Of a stretch of 7,464 bases of DNA, positions 1 through 6,335 are shown in pieces. The position numbers and the translations under genes were made by a program. This stretch comes from Gemmatimonadota bacterium (lineage in GTDB: Bacteria; Gemmatimonadota; Gemmatimonadetes; Gemmatimonadales; Gemmatimonadaceae), in NCBI GenBank assembly GCA_003142495.1, contig PLMM01000064.1:1-7464 (forward strand), given 5' to 3'. Below the pieces are notes generated by a model. The model did no database searches, had not been told where the DNA came from, and saw only the letters and a list, made by a program, of their open reading frames with translations. How positions within the stretch are numbered: the stretch's first letter is position 1; each line of letters begins with the position of its first letter.

Positions 1-2
1 GG

Positions 3-59
3 AGCGCCAACGAGAATCGCGCGTTCTGCCGGCGGGTGGAGGTCGATCGAGTTTCTTGA
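3..59 (+). CDS. C-terminal end of a possible OmpA-family protein (partial)
   Basis: An open frame enters from the left edge and ends at TGA 57-59, giving 18 residues (SANENRAFCRRVEVDRVS). The stretch E-N-R-A-x-x-R-R-V-E resembles the end of many OmpA/peptidoglycan-binding domains, where a 'PENRAxNRRVE' pattern follows the last helix, although the usual Asn before RRVE is Cys here. Most codons end in G or C, as expected for a real gene in this genome. If correct, the product would be an outer-membrane or periplasmic protein anchoring to peptidoglycan. It converges on the lipoprotein gene, with 30 bp between the stop codons. The visible part is too short for a firm family call. Confidence 0.35.
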   Translation, partial: SANENRAFCRRVEVDRVS

Positions 60-89
60 AATAGTTTTACCTGTGTCCGTGGTTCGAGC

Positions 90-557
90 TCAGCGTATGC
101 CGCCGAGCGAATTGAAATTGCCGGTGCGGTCGTACTGAATCGTGAAGTCGCCGACCCCCGAGCCAACCGTGAGATCGCCCAGCACTCGATACGGAATGGT
201 GCCAGTCTGCATCAGCTCGCGCCCCGCCGCGCTTACTCCGTTCCAGCTGAAATGGAGCGGCAGCACCACCTCGGCCGAGTCGTTACTCGGCACCGAGAAG
301 TGCTTGTCCGTCGCCCCGGCACCGACGTCGAGCGAATCGACCATCACCTTGTACGTAACCCGCGACGCATCGAGGCGGTAGCCGTTCGGATTGTAAACGC
401 TCAGGATGACGTCGAGTGTTCCACCCGTGAGTCCGATGCCGCCGACGCGCACGTTCTTGAAGGTGACGACAGGATCCTTGAAGCCGCCCCTGCCGAGCCC
501 TGCGCACGAGGCGCTTGCAAGCGCGATCGCGGAAACCAGTGCGAGCTTGAATCGCAT
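90..557 (-). CDS. LEA14-like (LEA type 2/WHy) putative lipoprotein
   Basis: A 155-residue protein with an N-terminal export signal: MRFK, a hydrophobic run at about 5-17, then Cys18. The residues before the Cys (A-S-A-S-C) only loosely match a lipobox, so lipidation is likely but not certain. Residues 28-145 resemble the LEA type 2 (LEA14/WHy) beta-sandwich, with the family-typical 'VxNPNxYRLDASRVTYKV' region at 54-71 and a paired half ending in 'GDFTIQYDRTG'. Bacterial relatives are small envelope proteins of poorly known role, sometimes linked to desiccation stress. ATG at 557 is preferred over an upstream in-frame start at 638 because GGGAG lies 5 nt ahead of it, it begins a signal peptide, and the longer form would overlap rarA. 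It is the last gene of the cca operon, 19 nt after rarA. Confidence 0.8.
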   Translation of the reverse strand: MRFKLALVSAIALASASCAGLGRGGFKDPVVTFKNVRVGGIGLTGGTLDVILSVYNPNGYRLDASRVTYKVMVDSLDVGAGATDKHFSVPSNDSAEVVLPLHFSWNGVSAAGRELMQTGTIPYRVLGDLTVGSGVGDFTIQYDRTGNFNSLGGIR

Positions 558-576
558 ACTCACTCCCAATGTATGT

Positions 577-1959
577 TCAGGCACCCGACGACTCATCGTC
601 GCTCGCCGCCTTGTTCTTGATCTCGGCCCACCACGCAAGACGCTTGCTGATCTCCTTCTCGAAGCCGAAGCGGCCGGGCTCGTACAGCACCGTGCCGCGC
701 AGCTTGTCGGGAAGATACTCCTGCGGAATGTAGGCGTCCTCTGCGTCGTGGGCGTATTGATACCCTTTGTGATACCCCAGTTCCTTCATCAACGCCGTCG
801 GTGCATTGCGAATGTGCATGGGCACGCCCTCGGCCGGCGTCTCGCGCGCGGCCGCGAGCGCGGCGGAGAGCGCGTTCTTTGCGCTATTGGATTTGGGAGC
901 AGTCGCGAGATAGATCGTCATCTCGGCCAGCGGGAGGTAACCCTCGGGCGCGCCGAGCATGTGCCACGCATCGCGCGCGGCGACCGCGAGCTGCAGCGCG
1001 TTCGGGTCCGCGAGCCCCACATCCTCGGCCGCCATCGCAATAGCGCGCCGGAAAATCGTCATGGGATCCTCGCCGCCCTCGATCATCCGCGCCATCCAGT
1101 AGAGCGCGCCCTGCGGATCGGAGCCGCGCAGCGACTTGTGATACGCGGAGAGGAGATTGAAGTGCGCTTCCCCCGACTTGTCGTGCCGCGCGAAGCGGAG
1201 CTGCAGCGCGTCGCGCGCGACGGGCACCGTGATGTGCCCCTTCGCGCCGACGTGCGACGCCGCGGCATCGAGCACGGTCAGTGCGCGTCGCGCGTCGCCG
1301 TCGGCCTCGGTCGCGATCACCGCGAGCGCGTCGTCGTCGACGATCAGCTCCTGGTCGCCGAGGCCGCGCTTGCGATCGTCGAGGGCACTGCGCAGCACCT
1401 TCGTGACATCTTCCGGCGTGAGCGCCTTGAGCACGAAGACACGCGTGCGCGACAGCAGTGCGCCGTTGATCTCGAACGACGGATTCTCCGTGGTCGCGCC
1501 GATGAGCGTGACGGTGCCGCGCTCGACGTGCGGGAGAAAGGCATCCTGCTGCGCGCGATTGAGGCGATGGATCTCGTCGACGAAGAGGACTGTGCCGCGC
1601 CCGCTCATCGCGAGACGCTCCTCCGCGGCCGCGATGATCTCGCGCACGCGCGGCACGCCCTCGGTCACAGCCGAGAAGGGGACGAACTCGCGCTCGGTGT
1701 AGTTCGCGATGAGGAGTGCGAGGGTGGTCTTCCCGCTCCCCGGCGGCCCCCAGAAGAGCATCGACGTCACTTTGCCCCGCTCGATCGACTCCCGCAGCGC
1801 CATGCCCCGCGCGAGGAGGTGCTCCTGCCCGACGAACTCGTCGAGCGATGCGGGGCGCATGCGCGCGGCGAGTGGCTGGGAGCTCGCGGGGGGCTGGAAC
1901 AACGATGGCGCCGCCGATCCCGCGCCGGCGCGACCGCGCACGCTCTTTCCGGGCGCCAT
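577..1959 (-). CDS. rarA: Replication-associated recombination protein A (RarA/MgsA), AAA+ ATPase
   Basis: A 460-residue AAA+ ATPase related to clamp-loader subunits and eukaryotic WRNIP1/Mgs1. It acts on stalled replication forks and single-stranded DNA ends. Visible motifs are the Walker A GPPGSGKTT (71-79), Walker B VLFVDEIH (124-131), sensor 1 ATTEN (155-159), likely arginine-finger region at R171-R173, and sensor 2 GDARR (221-225). The C-terminal half has the RarA oligomerization region, including 'KGYQYAHD' and 'QEYLPDKLRG', near the end. Residues 1-30 are low-complexity and not conserved. ATG at 1959 is chosen because GGGAG sits 7 nt upstream and it follows the transporter stop by 2 nt; an in-frame ATG at 2034 would overlap that gene. 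Length fits the family (about 430-460). Confidence 0.96.
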   Translation of the reverse strand: MAPGKSVRGRAGAGSAAPSLFQPPASSQPLAARMRPASLDEFVGQEHLLARGMALRESIERGKVTSMLFWGPPGSGKTTLALLIANYTEREFVPFSAVTEGVPRVREIIAAAEERLAMSGRGTVLFVDEIHRLNRAQQDAFLPHVERGTVTLIGATTENPSFEINGALLSRTRVFVLKALTPEDVTKVLRSALDDRKRGLGDQELIVDDDALAVIATEADGDARRALTVLDAAASHVGAKGHITVPVARDALQLRFARHDKSGEAHFNLLSAYHKSLRGSDPQGALYWMARMIEGGEDPMTIFRRAIAMAAEDVGLADPNALQLAVAARDAWHMLGAPEGYLPLAEMTIYLATAPKSNSAKNALSAALAAARETPAEGVPMHIRNAPTALMKELGYHKGYQYAHDAEDAYIPQEYLPDKLRGTVLYEPGRFGFEKEISKRLAWWAEIKNKAASDDESSGA

Positions 1960-1961
1960 CG

Positions 1962-2678
1962 TCAGACTCCCGCTACCGCGCGCGTCGCGAAGTACAGCGC
2001 GCAGCCGCCGACGAACGCGAACTGCGGACGCCACTCATGCTTCCCCTGAAATTCCGGAACGAGATTCGAGGCGGCCACGTACAGTGTCACTCCGGCGGAA
2101 AGTCCGAGTCCAACGGCATCGAGCGCGGGCACGGCGTCCGTGAAAAATACGCCGGCAACGGTCGAGAGGCCGAGCGCCAGCCCCGCCTGCACCGCTCTTG
2201 CACGCCCCGCGCCAGCCGCGAGAAAGAGGCTCGCGATGGCGAATCCTTCGGGAAGCTTGTGCAGCACGATGGCGATGAAGACGATCGAGCCCAACGCGTC
2301 GCTCACGTGAAAGGCGCTGGCGATCGCCACACCGTCGACGAAGGTGTGGAGAAGCAGGCCGACCAGCGCCGAGATGCTCACGAGCTCCGTGACCTCGTGC
2401 GTCTCCTCGCCGAAGTGGAAGTGCGGCGCGAGCATGTGCTGGGTGAGATGCACGAGCAGGTAGCCCGCGAGCGCGGCCACCGCGCCACGCGCGCCCGAGC
2501 GCTCGATCGCCGCGGGAAAGATGTCGGTGAGGCAGACGCAGATCATGAAGCCAGCGGCGAGCGCGATCATCGCATCGAGCGCGCGCATGCTCCACTTCGC
2601 GCGCGTGGCAACGACGAGCGCGCCGACGACGTTCGCCGCCGCGGCGACCGCGGCGTAGACGATCGGCGTGTGCGTCAC
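1962..2678 (-). CDS. ZIP-family divalent metal transporter
   Basis: A 238-residue integral membrane protein with about eight hydrophobic segments. The ZIP signature is clear: HTFVDG (111-116) in the fourth helix and HKLPEG (140-145) in the fifth, which form the binuclear metal site. A His-rich stretch, HMLAPHFHFGEETHE (81-95), precedes it as in the variable metal-binding loop of ZIP proteins. The family moves Zn2+, Fe2+ or other divalent ions into the cytoplasm; the substrate cannot be told from sequence. The start is GTG at 2678, whose GTGA overlaps the TGA of the upstream gene. The same frame stays open far upstream to 3653, but that part is arginine-rich shadow of two other genes. Confidence 0.92.
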   Translation of the reverse strand: MTHTPIVYAAVAAAANVVGALVVATRAKWSMRALDAMIALAAGFMICVCLTDIFPAAIERSGARGAVAALAGYLLVHLTQHMLAPHFHFGEETHEVTELVSISALVGLLLHTFVDGVAIASAFHVSDALGSIVFIAIVLHKLPEGFAIASLFLAAGAGRARAVQAGLALGLSTVAGVFFTDAVPALDAVGLGLSAGVTLYVAASNLVPEFQGKHEWRPQFAFVGGCALYFATRAVAGV

Positions 2679-3202
2679 TCTCGAGTGAGGCCGAGCGAGT
2701 CGACCAACGTGTCGAGCGCGAACTCGAGCTCGGGGGCCGCCGGGAATTCGTGGCGCGAGAGCTTCCAGCTGTTCGTGCGCACGAGCCGGCGCTCCTCGAG
2801 CCCCTTCCCCTGCAGCAGATAGAGCCAGCGATCGGTGCGCGCGTAGATGAAGAGCTCGAGCATCGGGTTGAGCGTCAGCTGATCCTCGCCTGAATACACC
2901 GCGATCTCGACGCCGCCGGCGGCAGCGACGAGCGTCTTGATGCGCGTGAGTGCGTCGCGGACATCGGGGAGCGGGAGGCGATCGCCGCGCCACTTCCGCT
3001 TGGTCCGCGCGTCCACGATCGCCACGTCGATCGCCGGCGGCAGCTGCTCCATCAGCGCCAACAACAGATCGACGATGCGCTCCGCGTGTGCGACGACGTG
3101 CGCGCTGTAGTACTCCTCCTCCTTCGAGAAGACGAAGCCATCGGCGGCGGAGCGAAAGCGCTTCCACACCGAAGTCTCTGGTTGGCGGCCGCGAAACCAC
3201 AT
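2675..3202 (-). CDS. Conserved-looking protein of unknown function, 175 aa
   Basis: A 175-residue soluble protein that I do not recognise. It has no signal peptide or membrane segment. The likely fold is mixed alpha/beta: a helix around 34-53 rich in hydrophobic residues, a strand-like AIDVAIVDAR (57-66), a helix at 80-95, a strand GVEIAVYSG (97-105), then ELFIYARTDRWLYLLQ (116-131). The N-terminal part (WKRFRSAADGFVFSKEEEYY) is rich in charged and aromatic residues. It looks like a real gene because of its codon use, its tight fit between cca (12 nt) and the ZIP gene (4-nt overlap), and GAGAG just upstream of the ATG at 3202. Its job is unknown; context gives only co-expression with cca and the transporter. 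Confidence 0.85.
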   Translation of the reverse strand: MWFRGRQPETSVWKRFRSAADGFVFSKEEEYYSAHVVAHAERIVDLLLALMEQLPPAIDVAIVDARTKRKWRGDRLPLPDVRDALTRIKTLVAAAGGVEIAVYSGEDQLTLNPMLELFIYARTDRWLYLLQGKGLEERRLVRTNSWKLSRHEFPAAPELEFALDTLVDSLGLTRE

Positions 3203-3214
3203 CTGCTCTCTCGC

Positions 3215-4555
3215 TTAGGAGTGAGGCTGTTCGCCAGCGATCTCGCGCGCGCGCACGAGCAGCTGGTCGTGAGTGTTGCGCGCGGGATCGTCGAGCACCC
3301 AGTCGAGCAGTGCGCGAAGCGCCGCGCCGAGCTGCGGTCCTGCCTTGATGCCGGCGTTCATCAGATCGCCGCCGTCGATAGCAAGATCGCCGGTTTCGAG
3401 CGGATCGCGAAGTGCGATCGCCGCCGCCCGCTCCCAGAGCGACCCGAGCCCCTCCGTCGCGCCCGGCCCCGCTCGTCCACTCTCGGCCCGCACCCGCGCG
3501 TCGAGCACCGTGAAGAATGCGTCGATGCGCGTTCGCCCAATCGCCGCGACCCAGCGGCGCACAATCGCATCGGATGAAGCAGCGCCGCTCGCGAGCGCGT
3601 CGCGTATCGGAGCGCCGAGTGCGTGCCATCGCTCGACTAGTTCGCTGACCCACCGCACGCGCTCGTTGGAGAAGCGCAGCTCGCGAAGCAGGTCGCGCGC
3701 GACGGCGAGCTTCACGTCGAGTACGAGCGCGAGCAGGCGATTCACCGTGCGGTGCTGCTCCTCCGCATTAGTGCCGCGCGGCAGAAGATCGATCGTCGCG
3801 AGCGCGACGTCGCTCATCGCAGCGAGCGGCGGCGCGACCACCGCGAACGCGCCGCTGTCGCGCCAAAGCCTGAACGCATCGCCGGGCCGCTCGACCTGCG
3901 AGAGAGTCTTCTCGATCTCCTGCTGCACGCGCTCCATCGACAGCCGGCCGAGATGCGGCGCCGACTCCCGGATCGCGGCCCACGTCTCGCTCTCGATCGC
4001 AAAGCCGAAGCGCGCGGCGAAACGCATCGCCCTGAGGGCACGCAACCGGTCTTCGCGCATCCGATCCGCGGCGACGCCAACCGCGCGCACGAGCTTCGCG
4101 CGCAGATCCCGCTGCCCGTGAAATGGATCGTACAGCTCTCGCGAGTCCGGACCGTACGCAATCGCGTTGATCGTGAAGTCTCGCCGCGCGAGATCCTCGT
4201 CGAAGCTCGCCCCGAACTCCACCACTGCGTGCCGCCCGTCCGACTGCACGTCGCGCCGGAAGGTCGTGACCTCGTGCATCACGCCCTCCTTGTCGAGCAC
4301 GCCCACAGTGCCGAAGTCGATCCCCACTGGCACCGTGCGCCGAAAGAGCTTCTGGACTTGCTGCGGTGTAGCCGCCGTCGCGATGTCCCAATCGAGATTT
4401 GCGTGGCCCAGGAGGGCATCGCGCACCGCTCCGCCAACGAACCAGCTCTCGTGACCAGCGCGAATGAGCGTCTGTGCAATGTCGAGCACAGTTGCGGGCG
4501 GCTGCAGCAACGCGTCGCCCCCCGCAGCCACACCCGAGCCATTATCTTTACTCAC
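3215..4555 (-). CDS. cca: CCA tRNA nucleotidyltransferase / poly(A) polymerase family (class II)
   Basis: A 446-residue class II nucleotidyltransferase that adds or repairs the 3' CCA end of tRNA. Motifs in order: GGAVRD (41-46), the catalytic DWD of LDWDIAT (D55, D57), RRDFTINA (124-131), LYDPFHGQRDL (141-151), the nucleotide-selecting EDRLR (168-172), RFAARFGF (178-185) and ERVxxE (208-213). No HD phosphohydrolase motif is seen in the C-terminal half. The family also includes CC-adding, A-adding and poly(A)-adding enzymes; one complete EDxxR fits a CCA enzyme, but the split activities cannot be excluded. The start is GTG at 4555, supported by GGTGAG 8 nt upstream (4564-4569). A second in-frame GTG at 4531 is possible (see promoter entry). 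First gene of its operon. Confidence 0.93.
   Translation of the reverse strand: MSKDNGSGVAAGGDALLQPPATVLDIAQTLIRAGHESWFVGGAVRDALLGHANLDWDIATAATPQQVQKLFRRTVPVGIDFGTVGVLDKEGVMHEVTTFRRDVQSDGRHAVVEFGASFDEDLARRDFTINAIAYGPDSRELYDPFHGQRDLRAKLVRAVGVAADRMREDRLRALRAMRFAARFGFAIESETWAAIRESAPHLGRLSMERVQQEIEKTLSQVERPGDAFRLWRDSGAFAVVAPPLAAMSDVALATIDLLPRGTNAEEQHRTVNRLLALVLDVKLAVARDLLRELRFSNERVRWVSELVERWHALGAPIRDALASGAASSDAIVRRWVAAIGRTRIDAFFTVLDARVRAESGRAGPGATEGLGSLWERAAAIALRDPLETGDLAIDGGDLMNAGIKAGPQLGAALRALLDWVLDDPARNTHDQLLVRAREIAGEQPHS
4541..4550. promoter_or_regulatory. Possible overlapping divergent -10 elements between cca and the divergent gene
   Basis: ATTATCTTTA is an isolated A/T-rich island (9 of 10 bases) in very G/C-rich surroundings, next to two divergent start codons. 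On the plus strand TATCTT (4543-4548) fits a TAnnnT -10 box and is followed by 9 nt and the ATG at 4558. On the minus strand GATAAT (4546-4541) is followed by 9 nt and an in-frame cca GTG at 4531. The two hexamers share 4 bp. No convincing -35 box is seen on either side. The function is inferred from composition and position only. Confidence 0.4.
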
Positions 4556-4557
4556 CT

Positions 4558-4983
4558 ATGCATCTCACCGACATTCTCGACGAAAGCGCCGCGACGTCCG
4601 AGTTCAAGATCGCCGTGCTCTCCGTCCGCGAAGGCGTCCGCACCCCGCTCGTCACATCCGCGCGCCCCGTGCCGCACGTGAAGATCGTTCGCTTGCTCAC
4701 ACATCTCCTCGAGACCGAGCGCGATCTCGCGATCACCTCGGTGCGCATCCACGCAAATTCGGGATGCTCCGACCTCACCGGCGCCATCGACGTCGCGTGC
4801 AGCCACGGCGAGCGGCGCTTCGAATTCGCGTGGGACTGCGCCTGGCGCGCGGAGGAGATGGGATGGACGGACTGCTTCGGTTTCCCCGACCAGATGCGTG
4901 CGGCGCGCGAGTACGACTGGCGCTGCTTCAAGAGCTGGCAAGCGGTGGACGAAACGCGCAGCGAGAGATTCGCCACGGCGTGA
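4558..4983 (+). CDS. Unknown cytoplasmic protein, 141 aa, Cys- and Trp-rich C-terminal half
   Basis: A 141-residue protein I do not recognise. No signal peptide, membrane segment or nucleotide-binding motif is visible. The C-terminal half carries five Cys (70, 81, 94, 106, 123) and five Trp (92, 96, 103, 121, 127), in a block 'FAWDCAWRAEEMGWTDCFGFP' too regular in composition to be a chance frame, though the Cys spacing does not match a standard zinc finger. The ATG at 4558 is the only plausible start; the next Met is residue 101. There is no Shine-Dalgarno sequence ahead of it, but a -10-like TATCTT ends 9 nt upstream, so the mRNA may be leaderless. It stands alone between two minus-strand operons. 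G/C-rich third positions support coding on this strand; an overlapping minus-strand frame at 4548-4976 is weaker. Confidence 0.8.
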   Translation: MHLTDILDESAATSEFKIAVLSVREGVRTPLVTSARPVPHVKIVRLLTHLLETERDLAITSVRIHANSGCSDLTGAIDVACSHGERRFEFAWDCAWRAEEMGWTDCFGFPDQMRAAREYDWRCFKSWQAVDETRSERFATA

Positions 4984-5003
4984 TCGCGCGCGCCGTGCGA
5001 TCA
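4981..5003. terminator. Hairpin between convergent genes, possible bidirectional terminator
   Basis: TGATCGC (4981-4987) and GCGATCA (4997-5003) are a perfect inverted repeat. With a G-U pair and two more G/C pairs the stem reaches 10 bp around a 3-nt loop (CGC, 4991-4993). The stem begins with the TGA of the plus-strand gene, and the minus-strand SDR gene ends at 5005, so it sits between two convergent stop codons. There is no T-run on either side, so classic intrinsic termination is unproven. Confidence 0.45.
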
Positions 5004-5004
5004 G

Positions 5005-5760
5005 TCATCCGCACAGCACGCTCCCACCGTTGACGTTCAGGATCTCGCCCGTGATGTGCCGCGCGCGATCCGAGCACAGAAAGACGATCGGCCCCGCAAT
5101 GTCCTCGGCCGCCGCCACGCGCCCCAGCGGAATCGTCTTCTCCACCAACGCGCGTCCGTCGCCCACGAGCGACGCGGCCGCCATCTCCGTGTCCACCCAC
5201 CCCGGCGCGACGCTGTTGAAGGTGACATCGCGAGATGCCACTTCCACGGCGACGGACTTCACGAAGGAGATCATCGCGCCGCGCGACGCCGCGTAGTCCG
5301 AGTGCCCCGCCTCGCCCCGCTGCCCCGCCGTGCTCGACACGAGCACGATGTGTCCGTGATCGGAGATCGCCCGAATCGCTGCGCGCGACGTGGTGAACAT
5401 CGAGTCGAGGTTCGCGCGCATCGTGGTGTGCCACCGGTCGTCCGACATCTCCGCCAGCGGCACATCATCGAACGGCCAGATTCCAGCGTTGCCGACGAAG
5501 ATGTCGAGCCCGCCGAACTCACGCTTCGCCCGCGCGAACAGCGAATCGGTGCCGCCTGGCGCGCTCAGATCCGACGCGTGGGCGAAGCCCCGCACGCCGA
5601 ACGCGGCGATCTTGCGCACCACATCCTCCGCGTCCTTCTCGCGCGTACGATAGCCGATGCCAACATCGGCGCCGCATTCAGCGAGGAGCAGCGCCGTCGC
5701 CGCTCCGATGCCGCGCGAGCCGCCAGTGACGAGCGCGCGCTTTCCCTTGAGATCGATCAT
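5005..5760 (-). CDS. SDR-family oxidoreductase (FabG-like) with an altered YxxxR active site
   Basis: A 251-residue classical short-chain dehydrogenase/reductase. Visible: cofactor motif TGGSRGIG (12-19), D64 for adenine binding, NAG (91-93), N117, S143 and Y156 of the catalytic set, the PG motif (186-187), and the C-terminal NVNGG (242-246). Arg17 in the glycine motif and R38/R40 suggest NADP(H). The catalytic Lys expected four residues after Tyr is Arg160 (YAASR, codon CGC), which is unusual. The substrate is unknown; 3-oxoacyl-ACP or sugar/alcohol substrates are possible. ATG at 5760 overlaps the gmhA stop as ATGA, making it the fourth and last visible gene of the right operon. Confidence 0.95.
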   Translation of the reverse strand: MIDLKGKRALVTGGSRGIGAATALLLAECGADVGIGYRTREKDAEDVVRKIAAFGVRGFAHASDLSAPGGTDSLFARAKREFGGLDIFVGNAGIWPFDDVPLAEMSDDRWHTTMRANLDSMFTTSRAAIRAISDHGHIVLVSSTAGQRGEAGHSDYAASRGAMISFVKSVAVEVASRDVTFNSVAPGWVDTEMAAASLVGDGRALVEKTIPLGRVAAAEDIAGPIVFLCSDRARHITGEILNVNGGSVLCG

Positions 5761-6335
5761 AGCTCCCGCTCGATGAGTTCACAGATGGCGTGCTCGATGC
5801 ACAGATGCAGCTCCTGCGCGCGGTCGGTGCGCTGCGTCGGAATCACGACGCACACATCAGCCAGCGCCTTGAGTGAGCCGCCGCTGCGCGCCGAGAAGGC
5901 GAGCACCTTCGCACCCACTCGCCTCGCCGCCTCCGCCGCGCGCAACACGTTCGGCGAATCGCCGCTGGTTGAATGGATCACGAGCAGATCGCCGGGGCGT
6001 GCAAGCGCCTCGACCTGCCGCGCGAAGATCTGCTCGAAGCCGAGGTCGTTCGCCGCGGCGGTGAGCAGCGACGTGTCCGTCGTGAGCGCGATCGCGGCGA
6101 CCGCGCGCCGCGCGCGCATGTAGCGCACGACGTACTCGGTCGCGAGATGCTGCGCATCGGCCGCGCTCCCGCCGTTGCCGCAGAAGAAGAGCGTCCGCCC
6201 CGCCGTTACCGTCGCGCGCATCAGCTCGGCCGCGCCGGCGAACTCCGCCTCGAGCGCCGCGGCGCTCGCGAGCGCCGTGTCCGAGAGCTCGCGCAGCGCG
6301 CGAACGACGCTGCCGCTGTCCGCGTTGCCGCTCAC
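5757..6335 (-). CDS. gmhA: Phosphoheptose isomerase, GmhA-type SIS protein
   Basis: A 192-residue single-SIS-domain protein. The family converts sedoheptulose 7-phosphate to D-glycero-D-manno-heptose 7-phosphate, the first step to ADP- or GDP-heptose for lipopolysaccharide or surface glycans. Motifs: FCGNGGSAADAQHLATE (51-67), LTTDTS (84-89), the phosphate-binding STSGDSPNV (122-130), and QELHLCIEH (174-182). H63, E67, Q174 and H182 correspond to the metal ligands of GmhA. The length matches the family (about 190). The start is GTG at 6335, with GAGG 5 nt upstream; GTGA overlaps the stop of the PHP gene. No GmhB or HldE partner is in the window. DiaA, a replication-initiation SIS protein, is the main alternative but fits the neighbours less well. 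Confidence 0.9.
   Translation of the reverse strand: MSGNADSGSVVRALRELSDTALASAAALEAEFAGAAELMRATVTAGRTLFFCGNGGSAADAQHLATEYVVRYMRARRAVAAIALTTDTSLLTAAANDLGFEQIFARQVEALARPGDLLVIHSTSGDSPNVLRAAEAARRVGAKVLAFSARSGGSLKALADVCVVIPTQRTDRAQELHLCIEHAICELIEREL

Noticed and set aside
60..89. A possible terminator between the two convergent genes at the left edge
   Set aside because: Only a 3-bp pairing (ACC/GGT) can be drawn, with no T-run worth calling.
406..2049. A 547-codon open frame on the plus strand, opposite rarA
   Set aside because: It runs antisense to a gene with complete AAA+ motifs; its product is Arg/His/Ala-rich with no recognisable domain, as expected from antisense frames in G/C-rich DNA.
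2679..3653. A 325-codon upstream extension of the ZIP frame, which would make a 563-residue fusion
   Set aside because: The extension is Arg-rich and lies over the 175-residue gene and the 3' part of cca on the same strand in another frame; the GTG at 2678 explains the real gene.
4552..4563. A 3-codon minus-strand frame (ATG CAT AGG TGA) whose stop overlaps the cca GTG as GTGA
   Set aside because: The GGTGAG site touches its ATG with no spacing, so it could hardly initiate; it fits better as the cca ribosome site.
5056..6123. A 355-codon plus-strand frame opposite the SDR and gmhA genes
   Set aside because: It crosses two well-supported minus-strand genes and has Arg/His-rich shadow composition.
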